A stretch of 35,048 bases of DNA, taken from Acidimicrobiaceae bacterium. Its GTDB lineage: Bacteria > Actinomycetota > Acidimicrobiia > Acidimicrobiales > MedAcidi-G1. The translations under genes and the position numbers were made by a program. Position 1 is the stretch's first letter; each line of letters begins with the position of its first letter. The notes under the pieces were generated by a model. The model saw nothing but the letters and a program-made list of their open reading frames with translations, made no database searches and was not told the origin of the DNA. The DNA lies in contig PAXM01000019.1 of the NCBI GenBank assembly GCA_002714485.1, positions 1-35,048 of the forward strand, read 5' to 3'. Positions 1 through 7,891 of this stretch are shown here, piece by piece.

Positions 1-20
1 CGCAATTCCAAGGCCTTCAT
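1..20 (-). CDS. 5' end of a leftward gene cut by the window edge
   Basis: An ATG at 18-20 on the minus strand opens a frame reading M-K-A-L-E-L before the window ends. A strong ribosome binding site, GGGAGGA, lies about six bases upstream at roughly 26-32, which is the main reason to call a gene start. Six residues are too few for a family call; several families, including zinc alcohol dehydrogenases, begin this way. The start context shares an 11-base match (CATGAGGTTCC on the plus strand) with the start of the YciI-like gene at 1504, so the two translation signals are very similar. Confidence 0.5.
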
Positions 21-135
21 GAGGTTCCTCCCTTGGTCGCCACCTGTCGTGAATTCACCAGGGGCTTGCAGCAGATCCAGTAAATCGCCCCAACGCCACA
101 CAAAGGTTGCGCCAACGATGAAATGTACCCAGCCG

Positions 136-348
136 TCAGCATTCAGGGAGTTCCGTGTAGACGAGCGGACTCGGCGTGTACAAGGTTCTGGGGTCGAATC
201 GCTCCGGAGCACGGCCATCGGCGAACCCGGCTGGCAGGTCAGTGGCGTTGCCATCCACCTCAGTACGCGAGCACGTCATGGGTGCCATCACAACCCGGTT
301 GGCCAGATCAATGGCGCCAAAGCTAACCGGTTCCAAAAGAGTCGACAC
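136..348 (-). pseudogene. Collapsed Old Yellow Enzyme (NADH:flavin oxidoreductase) remnant
   Basis: This 70-residue frame joins the two ends of an Old Yellow Enzyme-type flavin oxidoreductase and lacks the whole TIM barrel. Residues 1-37 match the family N-terminus: a LLEPVSFGAIDLANRVVMAPMT-like start, with the usual MTRSR reading MTCSR here, then a D-G-N-x-T-D-L segment. Residues 38-70 match the extreme C-terminus: D-L-P-x-x-F-A-D-G, then F-D-P-R-T-L-Y-T-P and a degenerate GYTDYP-like end reading V-Y-T-E-L-P-E-C. About 290 residues are missing between them. The start is a GTG without a clear ribosome binding site. It cannot bind FMN or act as a reductase. An assembly error is an alternative explanation. 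The family call is from recognition of both termini. Confidence 0.6.
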
Positions 349-425
349 CCGCTGAATCTAGGTGCGCCGGCCCCGACTACCGTCAGCCCCGCTCACCAAT
401 TCGCAACCCCTACACAGGAGACTTC
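349..425. promoter_or_regulatory. Divergent spacer between the oxidoreductase remnant and an alpha/beta hydrolase
   Basis: This short non-coding gap separates a leftward remnant from a rightward hydrolase gene and should hold the hydrolase promoter. The only element I can support is the ribosome binding site AGGAG at 417-421, about five bases before the GTG start at 426. I found no convincing -35/-10 pair. Confidence 0.35.
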
Positions 426-1223
426 GTGCCCTTCGCCGCCGTAAACGGCCAGACCATCCACTACCAGGACTCAGTCCCAGAGGCTGGGACCGACGCTGAT
501 GCCATCATCCTCAGCCATGGCTTCGCCATGGGTCATGAGATGTGGGAGCACCAAGTCAGCCCGCTTGTATCCGCCGGCTGGCGGGTTGTCGCCTACGACG
601 AACGGGGTTGGGGCCAGACCAGCTACACCGCCCCTTTCGACTACTGGGATCTGGCCGTCGACGTCCTGAGTCTCATGGACTACCTGGGAATCGAGCGGGC
701 CGTGCTCGGCGGCATGTCACAGGGAGGATTTTTGTCGCTGCGCGCAGCCCTGACCGCCCCTGAGCGAGTGCGGGCTCTGGTTCTGGTCGACTCCGAAGCA
801 GGGGTCTTCTCAGATGAGGGGCGCGCAGGCTTTCAGGCGCTATTCGACGCGGGCATGACCATGGGAATGAGTGGCGAGATGGGTGATGCCCTCCAGATGG
901 CGCTCTTCGGACCTGGCTTCGATGCCAGTTGGTGGAGGGCCAGATGGACGGCCCGGCCACTCGTGCAGTGGACCGACGCCAAAGAATGCCTGTTTGAACG
1001 GGATTCAATCGTGGACAGGATCGGCGAGATCACCTGTCCGGCCATCACGTTCCACGGTGACGTGGACATGGGAATCGATATCGCTGAGGGTCGGGCATTA
1101 GCTGAAGGACTGGGTGGCCCATCGGAATTCGTCGTAGTGCACGGTGCCGGGCACAGCGCCAACCTCGAGAAGCCGGAGGTAGTCAACGCTGCAATGCTGG
1201 CATTCCTCGCTGACCTGGCCTGA
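426..1223 (+). CDS. Alpha/beta-fold hydrolase (serine nucleophile)
   Basis: This 265-residue protein has the alpha/beta-hydrolase layout. An oxyanion-hole H-G pair lies at 31-32, and D-E-R-G-W-G at about 58-63 follows strand 4. The nucleophile elbow G-M-S-Q-G places the catalytic serine at 98. An acid in D-V-D-M-G-I-D (Asp212 or Asp214) and His243 in G-A-G-H-S-A-N complete the triad. No signal peptide or membrane segment is seen, so it is probably cytoplasmic. The start is GTG, chosen because AGGAG sits just upstream. The family covers esterases, lactonases, C-C bond hydrolases and non-haem peroxidases; the substrate cannot be assigned. The neighbouring lactonase-like and oxidoreductase-related genes suggest small-molecule catabolism. 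Confidence 0.88.
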   Translation: MPFAAVNGQTIHYQDSVPEAGTDADAIILSHGFAMGHEMWEHQVSPLVSAGWRVVAYDERGWGQTSYTAPFDYWDLAVDVLSLMDYLGIERAVLGGMSQGGFLSLRAALTAPERVRALVLVDSEAGVFSDEGRAGFQALFDAGMTMGMSGEMGDALQMALFGPGFDASWWRARWTARPLVQWTDAKECLFERDSIVDRIGEITCPAITFHGDVDMGIDIAEGRALAEGLGGPSEFVVVHGAGHSANLEKPEVVNAAMLAFLADLA

Positions 1224-1231
1224 GATCTTGC

Positions 1232-1504
1232 TCAGACGCCCAGAACGGGCTTCATGGCGGTGATGACCACCGACTCAAACAGGCCCGCCAGCGCGTATGG
1301 ATCACCAGCGGCGAATGCCTCAGCGGCCGCGCGGTTCTCGGTTTGCACCACGATCAGCGAACCGCACATCGCACCGTCATCGTCAAGCATCGGACCGCCG
1401 AAGGTGATGTCGAATCCGCCCAAGTAGTCAAGGTGGGCAGGCCGAATTTGCGACCGCAGACTGCCCGCGTCTGATCGGTCGATGGCATGGATCACGAAGT
1501 GCAT
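1232..1504 (-). CDS. YciI-like small protein
   Basis: This 90-residue protein matches the YciI/YCII-related family of ferredoxin-like alpha+beta proteins. It starts M-H-F-V-I-H-A-I-D, carries the conserved histidine in R-P-A-H-L-D-Y-L (His24), then G-G-P-M-L-D-D-D-G followed by a G-S-L-I-V-V strand, and ends with a helix around D-P-Y-A-L-A-G-L-F. The His and Asp are the residues usually proposed as the active pair. Members are small cytoplasmic enzymes or accessory domains of mostly unknown reaction; one relative is a chlorohydroquinone dehydrochlorinase (TftG). A GGGGGA ribosome binding site lies just upstream. It is convergent with the alpha/beta hydrolase, with only eight bases between the stop codons. 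Confidence 0.85.
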   Translation of the reverse strand: MHFVIHAIDRSDAGSLRSQIRPAHLDYLGGFDITFGGPMLDDDGAMCGSLIVVQTENRAAAEAFAAGDPYALAGLFESVVITAMKPVLGV

Positions 1505-1539
1505 GAGGTTCCCCCAAGAGTGTTGGCGCAGCCGTGTTG

Positions 1540-2727
1540 CTAGGGACGAGTGGTTGGAACCTTGCCGGTCTCACCCACCTGCCAGATCAACCAGATCAAC
1601 CCCGCGGCCATGACGGTAGCCAGAACCACGGCAGCGGCGTCCAGCCCCCACCATGTGGCAGCCATGCCGACTAGGAGCGGACCTAGAAACCGACCCATGT
1701 CAGTTAGGAGCGCCACACCCGAGAGGAACGACGCCGTGCCCTTCGACGGTGCCAGGTCGCTGCTGAGAGTGAAGAGCGAACCAGCACTCAGGCCGTTGCC
1801 GAGACCCATTACCAATCCGGCTACTAGTACGCCGCTGGCCGAGTCTGCGGCCAACAGGGAGAGGAAGCCCACAACGAGGAGGCCGTAGGCGGGAACCATG
1901 GCGGCCAAGCGCCCAAACCGGTCCATGACCGACCCGGATAGCGGGAAGAGGGCCAGGTCGGCGGCATAGCCCGCTGCCACCAGTATCCCAATAGTCGATG
2001 GCCGGAGGTCTAGAGCCACCCCTACCAGGGGAAGGAGGACCATTCGCCCCTCCCGTGCGGTCATGGCCGTCATACCGAACAATCCGGCATGCAGGAGGCG
2101 CTGACGATTGGCCCGAAGTACCTCTATGAGGCCGGGTCCAGCGGCACCGATGGGGGCCACTTCCCAACCAGGAGTGCGAGCACCAGGCAGTACTGCAGGA
2201 ATGCCGATCGCCGCACCGAGACCAGCCGCCAGGAAGCTCCACCGGGCACCAGCAAGGTCGACCAATACGCCACCTGCGACCGTCCCCATAAGGACCGAGA
2301 ACCGCAGGGTGCCGCCCATCAGTGACATAGCTCGGCCACGCAGAGCAACTGGGATGCGGCGGGTCAGGTCGGCTTGCCGAGACAACATCACTGCAAGGGA
2401 GCTGCCGCCGAACACGAGGTGGGCCGCTCCGAGCACCAGCGGCCGGGTAGTGGACGCCATAATGGTGGCGGTCACGACCATGGTCCCCAGTGCGGCCACT
2501 CCAACCCGAGCCGGTCCCCAACGATCAGTTGCCCACCCCACTGGCAGAGCAAAGACCGCCGCACCGGCACCTCCGGCACCTGCCACTAGGGCTGCCAACG
2601 CGTAGCCGTGGCCGTCGACCACGAGGACAATAGGTAGGGACACCAGGAGGATGCTCATCCCAAGGCTGGCTGACATCCATGGCCCATAAATCGGCCAGAC
2701 GTATGGCACCAGCGAACGAAAACCCAT
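1540..2727 (-). CDS. MFS transporter
   Basis: This 395-residue integral membrane protein is rich in Leu, Val, Ala and Gly, with about twelve hydrophobic segments. The loop 2-3 signature of the major facilitator superfamily is visible as G-W-A-T-D-R-W-G-P-A-R near residue 65, and a related motif S-G-S-V-M-D-R-F-G-R-L follows in the second half near 260. The length is typical of a 12-helix secondary transporter, and the best guess is a drug or metabolite exporter/importer. It faces an SMP-30-like lactonase gene across a 142-base divergent spacer, which suggests joint regulation. No clear Shine-Dalgarno sequence precedes the ATG. The substrate is unknown. Confidence 0.88.
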   Translation of the reverse strand: MGFRSLVPYVWPIYGPWMSASLGMSILLVSLPIVLVVDGHGYALAALVAGAGGAGAAVFALPVGWATDRWGPARVGVAALGTMVVTATIMASTTRPLVLGAAHLVFGGSSLAVMLSRQADLTRRIPVALRGRAMSLMGGTLRFSVLMGTVAGGVLVDLAGARWSFLAAGLGAAIGIPAVLPGARTPGWEVAPIGAAGPGLIEVLRANRQRLLHAGLFGMTAMTAREGRMVLLPLVGVALDLRPSTIGILVAAGYAADLALFPLSGSVMDRFGRLAAMVPAYGLLVVGFLSLLAADSASGVLVAGLVMGLGNGLSAGSLFTLSSDLAPSKGTASFLSGVALLTDMGRFLGPLLVGMAATWWGLDAAAVVLATVMAAGLIWLIWQVGETGKVPTTRP

Positions 2728-2869
2728 GAGGTCGGCAGGCTAGGTGCCGCCCACTGACAGTCGTGTCACCGGAGCAACCACGACGGCTTTGCATCTAGAT
2801 CACCGCCCACCTCGGCTGGGGGCTCTCGTCAAACCTAGATTCCTGAAACCCCGTCGGATGGAGGATCCA
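2728..2869. promoter_or_regulatory. Divergent control region, MFS transporter / SMP-30-like lactonase
   Basis: This 142-base spacer separates the leftward transporter and rightward lactonase genes and must hold both promoters. The hexamer CTAGAT occurs twice in direct orientation, at 2795-2800 and 2835-2840, exactly 40 bases apart. These may be -10-like or operator half sites, but chance is possible. The lactonase ribosome binding site GGAGG lies at about 2860-2864. Confidence 0.4.
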
Positions 2870-3733
2870 ATGCACGAACCCACGCTGTTGATCGATGGCT
2901 TGGACTTCGGCGAAGGCCCGCGCTGGCACGACGGGCGGCTCTGGTACAGCGACTTCCACCAACACAGGGTCTATGCCGTCGATTCGATCGGTAATCGGGA
3001 GGCGATGGTCGAGATGGGCGAGGAGCGTCCCTCCGGGCTCGGTTGGCTCCCCGACGGCGACCTGCTCGTAGTGGCCATGACGGCCCGTCAGGTCTGGCGT
3101 GTCACTGCTGGCCAGATTTCCGTACACACCGACCTAGCCGAGATAGCCACCTGGCACTGCAATGACATGGTAGTGGGAGCCGAGGGTACGGCCTATGTAG
3201 GTAACTTCGGCTTCGACATCGAGACCGATCGCGCCAACCCGGTGGCGGCAGCCTTGGCCATCGTCCAGCCCGATGGCACGGCCACGGCTGGTCCCGCCGG
3301 ACTCGACTTTCCGAATGGAACGGTCATCACCCCGGACGGGGCGACGCTCATCGTGGGCGAGACCTTCGGTTCGCGAATGACCGCCTTTCCGATTCTAAAA
3401 GGTGGCCTCCTAGGCGACCCTCGGGTCTGGGCTGAGGCACCCGGGGTCTATCCGGACGGGTGCTGCCTGGACGAGGCAGGCGGCATCTGGGTCGCCGATG
3501 CGGGCGGCGGTGACGTGATCCGGATCCTTGAGGGCGGTGAGATCACCGACCGCATACCCATGCCGGACCTCGGACGATCCCAGAAGGCCTACGCCTGCAT
3601 GCTGGGCGGTGACGACGGCCGCATCCTCCACTGCATCACCGCACCAGGCGCTAGGGAAATCGACACAGTCGGCGTGGGCGGTGGGGCCATCTGGACAGTG
3701 CGCGTCGAGTATCCACGGGCGGGGCTGCCTTAG
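2870..3733 (+). CDS. SMP-30/gluconolactonase-like lactonase
   Basis: This 287-residue six-bladed beta-propeller belongs to the SMP-30/gluconolactonase/LRE family, which hydrolyses sugar or other lactones using one divalent metal. Family signatures appear in order: E-G-P-R-W at about residues 17-21 with the metal-binding glutamate, L-W-Y-S-D-F, L-P-D-G-D-L-L-V-V, H-C-N-D-M-V-V, F-P-N-G-T-V-I-T-P-D-G, G-E-T-F-G-S-R-M and Y-P-D-G-C-C-L-D. The frame is open for 42 more codons upstream, but the ATG at 2870 is chosen because GGAGG sits five bases before it and homology begins there. No signal peptide is present. The divergent transporter suggests uptake and opening of a lactone, which is inference. 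Confidence 0.87.
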   Translation: MHEPTLLIDGLDFGEGPRWHDGRLWYSDFHQHRVYAVDSIGNREAMVEMGEERPSGLGWLPDGDLLVVAMTARQVWRVTAGQISVHTDLAEIATWHCNDMVVGAEGTAYVGNFGFDIETDRANPVAAALAIVQPDGTATAGPAGLDFPNGTVITPDGATLIVGETFGSRMTAFPILKGGLLGDPRVWAEAPGVYPDGCCLDEAGGIWVADAGGGDVIRILEGGEITDRIPMPDLGRSQKAYACMLGGDDGRILHCITAPGAREIDTVGVGGGAIWTVRVEYPRAGLP

Positions 3734-3792
3734 GGACAACCTGACGATGAGTCCCACCCAGCCGAGGATCACTCCATGAGGAGTCACCATTC

Positions 3793-3824
3793 CGGGTCTC
3801 CATCGGCCGAGTGGCCCGGACCCG
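3793..3824. terminator. Candidate bidirectional terminator hairpin
   Basis: Two convergent genes end at 3733 and 3838. Between them CGGGTC at 3793-3798 pairs with GACCCG at 3819-3824 around a 20-base loop that can pair further. A smaller 5-bp stem, ACTCC/GGAGT, lies at 3771-3784. Neither is followed by a T tract, so the call rests mainly on position. Confidence 0.35.
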
Positions 3825-3837
3825 ATAGGTCATGGCG

Positions 3838-4338
3838 TCAGTCAGAGATGGCCTCGGTTTCGGCTAGGCGCACCAGCGGGATCGTCCGATCGGTCTTCGA
3901 CTGATAATTGGCGTACCAGGCACGGTCGAGCAGCATGGCCGACCATTGGGCGTCTCGGTCCGCCCCCTCGTCGAGTACCTCGTGCTCCGACCAGTACATT
4001 CCTCCCTGAATTCGGACCTTCACGCGCGGATTGGCGTCTCGATCTCGAAGGTTCAGCACCCAGGCTGGATCGTTATGGGCGCCGGCAAAGGAACCGACCA
4101 CGATCCGGTGGCCCTCAGCGTCACGCCAGAACGGCAGGGCCACCTTATGTTCGTTGCCCGACCGGCGACCGATGGTGTGCAGCAGGATGTGGTGCATCCC
4201 TGCCACGCGCCAGACAGCATCGTCGTCAGTCATTTCAAGACCGACGACATGACTCTTGGAGATCTCGATGATCTCATCGTGGGAGGGCGTCTCCCACTCC
4301 ATTTCGACCCGTTGGCTTATTCCCTCGTTCTCGTCCAT
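3838..4338 (-). CDS. Ddn-like F420-dependent nitroreductase family protein
   Basis: This 166-residue protein resembles the deazaflavin (F420)-dependent nitroreductase family (PF04075, split beta-barrel). The recognisable core is H-H-I-L-L-H-T-I-G-R-R-S-G around residues 49-61, then V-A-L-P-F-W, a V-V-G-S-F-A-G strand, and N-D-P-A-W-V-L-N-L-R at 89-98, the last being a family hallmark. Members reduce nitro groups, quinones or enones with F420H2 and occur mainly in actinomycetes, which is one of the better taxonomic hints here. The frame stays open well upstream into the divergent sulfatase gene, but similarity starts around the ATG at 4338. The residue-13 methionine is an alternative start. 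No clear ribosome binding site is visible. Confidence 0.8.
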   Translation of the reverse strand: MDENEGISQRVEMEWETPSHDEIIEISKSHVVGLEMTDDDAVWRVAGMHHILLHTIGRRSGNEHKVALPFWRDAEGHRIVVGSFAGAHNDPAWVLNLRDRDANPRVKVRIQGGMYWSEHEVLDEGADRDAQWSAMLLDRAWYANYQSKTDRTIPLVRLAETEAISD

Positions 4339-4422
4339 GGGGCGACCGTAGCGGGACACCCGGACCGGCCCCGATTCGGCAGACGGACGCCTGGCCCACG
4401 ATGATCGACTCGGAGGTTCGAC
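4339..4422. promoter_or_regulatory. Divergent spacer, Ddn-like reductase / sulfatase
   Basis: This 84-base gap separates divergently read reductase and sulfatase genes and presumably carries both promoters. The sulfatase has a GGAGG ribosome binding site at about 4411-4415, seven bases before its ATG. I saw no clear operator or -10 box. Confidence 0.35.
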
Positions 4423-5859
4423 ATGACCCAACGGCCCAACGTCATCCTCATCAACTGCGACGATCTCGGCTGGGGAGACCTGTCGTGTTACGGCTCTGAT
4501 CAGCACCACACTCCGACACTGGACCGCATGGCCGACGAGGGCGCCCGGTTCACCAATTTCTATATGGCCTCGCCGCTCTGCTCGCCGTCGCGGGCTGCCA
4601 TGCTGACCGGCAGCTACCCGTTGAGGGTTGGATTTGGCGGTCGAAGCATTGACAACGCCCCTGTCCTTTTCCCTGGCCAGGCTCAGGGTCTGCACCCTGA
4701 TGAGATCACCATCGCCCGTCTCCTGCAGGAATCGGGGTACGCAACACGCATCGTCGGCAAGTGGCACTGCGGCGATCAACCCGACTTTCTCCCGACTCGC
4801 CACGGCTTCGACGGCTGGTTCGGGCTCCCGTACAGCAACGACATGGGACGACAGGCCTCTCCGGAAATGGTCGGTCCGTACAGGGAGACGATGGCGGCAC
4901 TCGGTACGCCAGTGCCCAAGGACGCGCCAATGCTGGCGGAACGACCGCCACTACCCCTCATGCTCGACGAGGAAGTGGTGGCCGAGCAGCCCGACCAAGC
5001 GGCCCTGACTGAACGTTACGTGGCCGACGCAGTGCAGTTCCTCCGCCACAATCGGGACCGTCCGTTCTTTCTGTACCTGGCCCACCTGTACGTGCACTTG
5101 CCTATCTACGTTCAGGATCGGTTCGTACGGACATCCTCAAATGGTCGGTACGGGGCCGCTGTGCACTGCATCGACTGGTCGACCGCGGTCCTACTACGTG
5201 AGCTGGAATCTTTGGGGCTTGACCACGACACCGTCGTGGTCTTCACGAGCGACAACGGTGCGCTGATCCGCGATGGGGGCGGCAGTAACGGGCCCCTGCG
5301 TGCGGCTAAAGGCACCACGTGGGAAGGCGGCCAGCGGGTGCCCTGCATCGTGCGCTGGCCCGGCCGAGTTTCGGCTGGGCGAATCATCGAGGACGTCGTC
5401 AACGCCATGGACCTCTACCCGACCATCGCTGGCTGGTGCGAGGTTGACGTTCCTGACGATCGGACGCTTGACGGCCGGGATCTGGGCAGCCTGCTGTATG
5501 GCGGCGATGGCCCTGACGAGGCACCATTTTTCTACATGCTGGGCGGCAACGTGGAGGCGGTCCGGTTGGGCCGCTGGAAGCTCCATGTTCGCAAGTGGAA
5601 CGAGGAGCGGGTCCGGCTCTATGACCTAGTGCACGACATCGGCGAACGCCACGACCTCGTCGATGAACACCCCGAAGTGGTGGCTGAGTTGCTGACCTTG
5701 ATCAGCGCGGCTCGTTCAGAGTTTGGTGACGACGCCAGCGAAATAGCTGGCAGCGGCGTCCGCCCGGTCGGCCGGGTATCGGACCCGATCACCCTGACTA
5801 CCTTCGACGAGGACGCCCCGTACTACATGGCCGAATACGACCTTCCCGAGCGGGGCTAG
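4423..5859 (+). CDS. Type I sulfatase, formylglycine class
   Basis: This 478-residue sulfatase of the alkaline-phosphatase superfamily hydrolyses a sulfate ester. The metal-binding Asp13-Asp14 (N-C-D-D-L-G) is followed by the maturation motif C-S-P-S-R with Cys53 as the residue converted to formylglycine. G-K-W-H supplies Lys113 and His115, a His sits near 225, and S-D-N-G-A gives Asp277-Asn278. The G-G-Q-R-V-P-C-I-V-R-W-P segment and the C-terminal L-Y-D-L region are also typical. There is no signal peptide: the metal-binding strand begins at residue 6, so it should act in the cytoplasm on an imported substrate. A formylglycine-generating enzyme is required and is not in this window. The substrate is unknown. 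Confidence 0.93.
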   Translation: MTQRPNVILINCDDLGWGDLSCYGSDQHHTPTLDRMADEGARFTNFYMASPLCSPSRAAMLTGSYPLRVGFGGRSIDNAPVLFPGQAQGLHPDEITIARLLQESGYATRIVGKWHCGDQPDFLPTRHGFDGWFGLPYSNDMGRQASPEMVGPYRETMAALGTPVPKDAPMLAERPPLPLMLDEEVVAEQPDQAALTERYVADAVQFLRHNRDRPFFLYLAHLYVHLPIYVQDRFVRTSSNGRYGAAVHCIDWSTAVLLRELESLGLDHDTVVVFTSDNGALIRDGGGSNGPLRAAKGTTWEGGQRVPCIVRWPGRVSAGRIIEDVVNAMDLYPTIAGWCEVDVPDDRTLDGRDLGSLLYGGDGPDEAPFFYMLGGNVEAVRLGRWKLHVRKWNEERVRLYDLVHDIGERHDLVDEHPEVVAELLTLISAARSEFGDDASEIAGSGVRPVGRVSDPITLTTFDEDAPYYMAEYDLPERG

Positions 5860-5904
5860 AGGTTCGCCAACTGTTCTCGTAGCGAGAGGAGAGGAATTAA
5901 TCCG

Positions 5905-6666
5905 ATGACCATCGCATTCGTACACGGCAACCCTGAGACCGACGCCATCTGGGACGACTTGGTTGAAGAACTCGCTGGCAGCGGCGCAGCCGACATGGTC
6001 CTACTCGAACCACCCGGCTTTGGTGCTCCGATCCCTGAGGGCTGGGGCGCGACCCGAGAGGAGTATCGAGACTGGCTGGTCGACCAGATTATCCGTCTCA
6101 ACCCCCGCGGGCCGGTCGACGTCGTGGGGCACGACTGGGGAGCGGGTCATGTCTTCGGTCTTCTCCAGGCTCGGCCCGACCTGGTGAGATCATGGGCGTG
6201 CGACTGCATCGGTCTCATCCACCCGGACTACGTCTGGCATGACATGGCGCAACTCTGGCAGACGCCTGAAATCGGCGAGGAGATCGTGTTGGGCATGCGG
6301 GCAGCGTCCCGGGAGGAGACGATCGCCATGATGACGGCGGCTGGCATGGGTCCCGTCGCTGCGGCCGATGTTGCCGACTCGCTGGACGGGATCGCCGACT
6401 GCATTCTGCCGCTGTATCGGTCCGGAGCCCAGCCAGCGGTATCGGATCTCGGGTTGGCCCTGTCCTCCATGGACCTCCCCCCGGGGCTGGCCATAGATCC
6501 GTCAGAGGATCCTTACGTTGGACCGGCCGGCCGCGCCGCCGAGATGGCTCTACGCCTTGGAGCTCACCACGTACCGCTGAATGGGGCTGGCCACTGGTGG
6601 ATGTGTGAACGGCCAGCTGAGGCGGCGGTGGTTCTTGCAGAGTTCTGGGCCAGCCTCGACGCCTGA
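5905..6666 (+). CDS. Alpha/beta hydrolase with aspartate nucleophile elbow
   Basis: This 253-residue alpha/beta hydrolase has the oxyanion-hole motif H-G-N-P at residues 7-10 and the elbow G-H-D-W-G with Asp77 in the nucleophile position, as in epoxide hydrolases and haloalkane dehalogenases. His near the C-terminus is in G-A-G-H-W-W. The N-terminus is short, with strand 3 starting at residue 2. It lacks the strongly conserved H-G-E-P-x-W and cap tryptophan of the true dehalogenase genes elsewhere in the window, so I leave it as an epoxide hydrolase/dehalogenase-like protein. It follows the sulfatase by 45 bases in the same direction, with GAGAGGA upstream, so the two are probably cotranscribed. 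Confidence 0.85.
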   Translation: MTIAFVHGNPETDAIWDDLVEELAGSGAADMVLLEPPGFGAPIPEGWGATREEYRDWLVDQIIRLNPRGPVDVVGHDWGAGHVFGLLQARPDLVRSWACDCIGLIHPDYVWHDMAQLWQTPEIGEEIVLGMRAASREETIAMMTAAGMGPVAAADVADSLDGIADCILPLYRSGAQPAVSDLGLALSSMDLPPGLAIDPSEDPYVGPAGRAAEMALRLGAHHVPLNGAGHWWMCERPAEAAVVLAEFWASLDA

Positions 6667-6765
6667 AGGTTGTTCCGCTGAGGGCCACGGGCGCCGCGCG
6701 TTGGCCCCGGCAGGCGTCGAGGGCGATGATGGCCGGGATCGACCCCGGTCTGAATGGAGTACGCC

Positions 6766-7848
6766 ATGCAGGGACTCATCCAAGAAGGCGACGGAGAAGA
6801 ATACGTCCGCCTCTCCGACGACCTTGAACACGCTGCACCCCTCGAACCCCGGCAGGTCCGGGTGGAAGTCATGGCCGCCGGGGTGTGTGGCAGCGACCTG
6901 AGTTGCATTCACGGCAAGTACTACATGCCAACGCCGCTGGTCCCTGGTCACGAGGCGGCTGGTGTCGTGGCCGAGGTTGGAGACGCAGTGACCTACTGTC
7001 AGGTTGGAGATCATGTCGTCCTGTCGACCTTCGGCAACTGTGGTCACTGCGCGACGTGTGAGGACGGTGAACCCGGCAACTGTGGTTTCGGAGGGCTGCG
7101 TTACACCCACACCGAGGGTGAGCAGGCGCTATGGGGCTTCGCCAACCTGGGGGCCTTCGCTCAGGAGACCATCGTGCACGAGAACCAGGCCGTGCCCATT
7201 CCGAAGGAGGTACCCCTCCCTTCAGCCGCCCTCATCGGATGTGGTGTCATGACGGGTGCCGGTGCGGTGTTCAATCGCGCTCGTGTGGGTATCGGCGACA
7301 GCTGTGTGGTCATCGGCGCCGGTGGCGTCGGTCTGAACGTCATTCAGGCAGCCTCGCTGGCCGGTGCCTCGCAGGTAATTGCTGTGGATCGTGCGGCATC
7401 CAAGGAACGGATGGCTCTCGAGTTTGGTGCTACCGACTTCCTACTGGCCGACGGCGACGACTTCGACTCGGTGGCTGCCGTCCAGCAACTCAGCGGTGGC
7501 GGAGTAGACCACTCATTTGAAGTGGTGGGATCCACCAAGCTGCTAGCTGACTGCCTGCCTATGACGAAGGCAGGTGGCAACATCTGCGCAGTGGGCGTAC
7601 CGGACCTGACGGCTACGGTCACCTATCCGTTCCAGGCCCTTCACCAAAACAAGAGCCTGCTTGGAATCCGGGCCGGTGGCGGCAAGCCTCGCAGAGACTT
7701 CCGGCTCATCGCCGACCTCTACCTGAAAGGCCGGTTTAAGCTCGACGAATTGGTGTCTCACACGGCCGGTCTAGACGGCCTCCAGGGAGCGTTCGAGGCC
7801 CTGAAGGCTGGTGCCGAGGCGCGAACCGTGCTGCTCCCCAACGGCTGA
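6766..7848 (+). CDS. Zinc-dependent alcohol dehydrogenase (MDR family)
   Basis: This 360-residue medium-chain dehydrogenase oxidises an alcohol with NAD. The catalytic zinc ligands are Cys41 (G-V-C-G-S-D), His62-Glu63 (P-G-H-E) and Cys159 (I-G-C-G-V-M-T-G). The structural zinc is held by Cys92, 95, 98 and 106 in the lobe N-C-G-H-C-A-T-C. The Rossmann motif G-A-G-G-V-G at 184-189, followed by V-D-R with Asp208, favours NAD over NADP. The layout is like the class III and aryl-alcohol branch. I prefer the ATG at 6766 over one four codons earlier because GGAG lies six bases upstream of it. It heads a rightward set with a short-chain dehydrogenase and an enoyl-CoA hydratase, suggesting stepwise oxidation toward an acyl-CoA. 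Confidence 0.92.
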   Translation: MQGLIQEGDGEEYVRLSDDLEHAAPLEPRQVRVEVMAAGVCGSDLSCIHGKYYMPTPLVPGHEAAGVVAEVGDAVTYCQVGDHVVLSTFGNCGHCATCEDGEPGNCGFGGLRYTHTEGEQALWGFANLGAFAQETIVHENQAVPIPKEVPLPSAALIGCGVMTGAGAVFNRARVGIGDSCVVIGAGGVGLNVIQAASLAGASQVIAVDRAASKERMALEFGATDFLLADGDDFDSVAAVQQLSGGGVDHSFEVVGSTKLLADCLPMTKAGGNICAVGVPDLTATVTYPFQALHQNKSLLGIRAGGGKPRRDFRLIADLYLKGRFKLDELVSHTAGLDGLQGAFEALKAGAEARTVLLPNG

Positions 7849-7891
7849 ATTGGCCAGTCGCCCAACACTTCGACGCGTTCAGGAGGCCTCC

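Noticed and set aside
1700..2521. Long open frame of 273 codons on the minus strand inside the MFS transporter gene
   Set aside because: It is out of frame with a clear membrane transporter and its translation is rich in Arg, Pro, Gly and Ser with no domain; it is a by-product of high GC content.
4339..4803. Upstream extension of the Ddn-like reductase into the sulfatase gene
   Set aside because: The region is antisense to conserved sulfatase motifs; the family core begins well within the shorter protein.
5905..6666. Calling this alpha/beta hydrolase a haloalkane dehalogenase because of G-H-D-W-G
   Set aside because: It lacks the H-G-E-P-x-W oxyanion motif and the cap features of the true dehalogenase genes in the window; epoxide hydrolase relatives share the same elbow.
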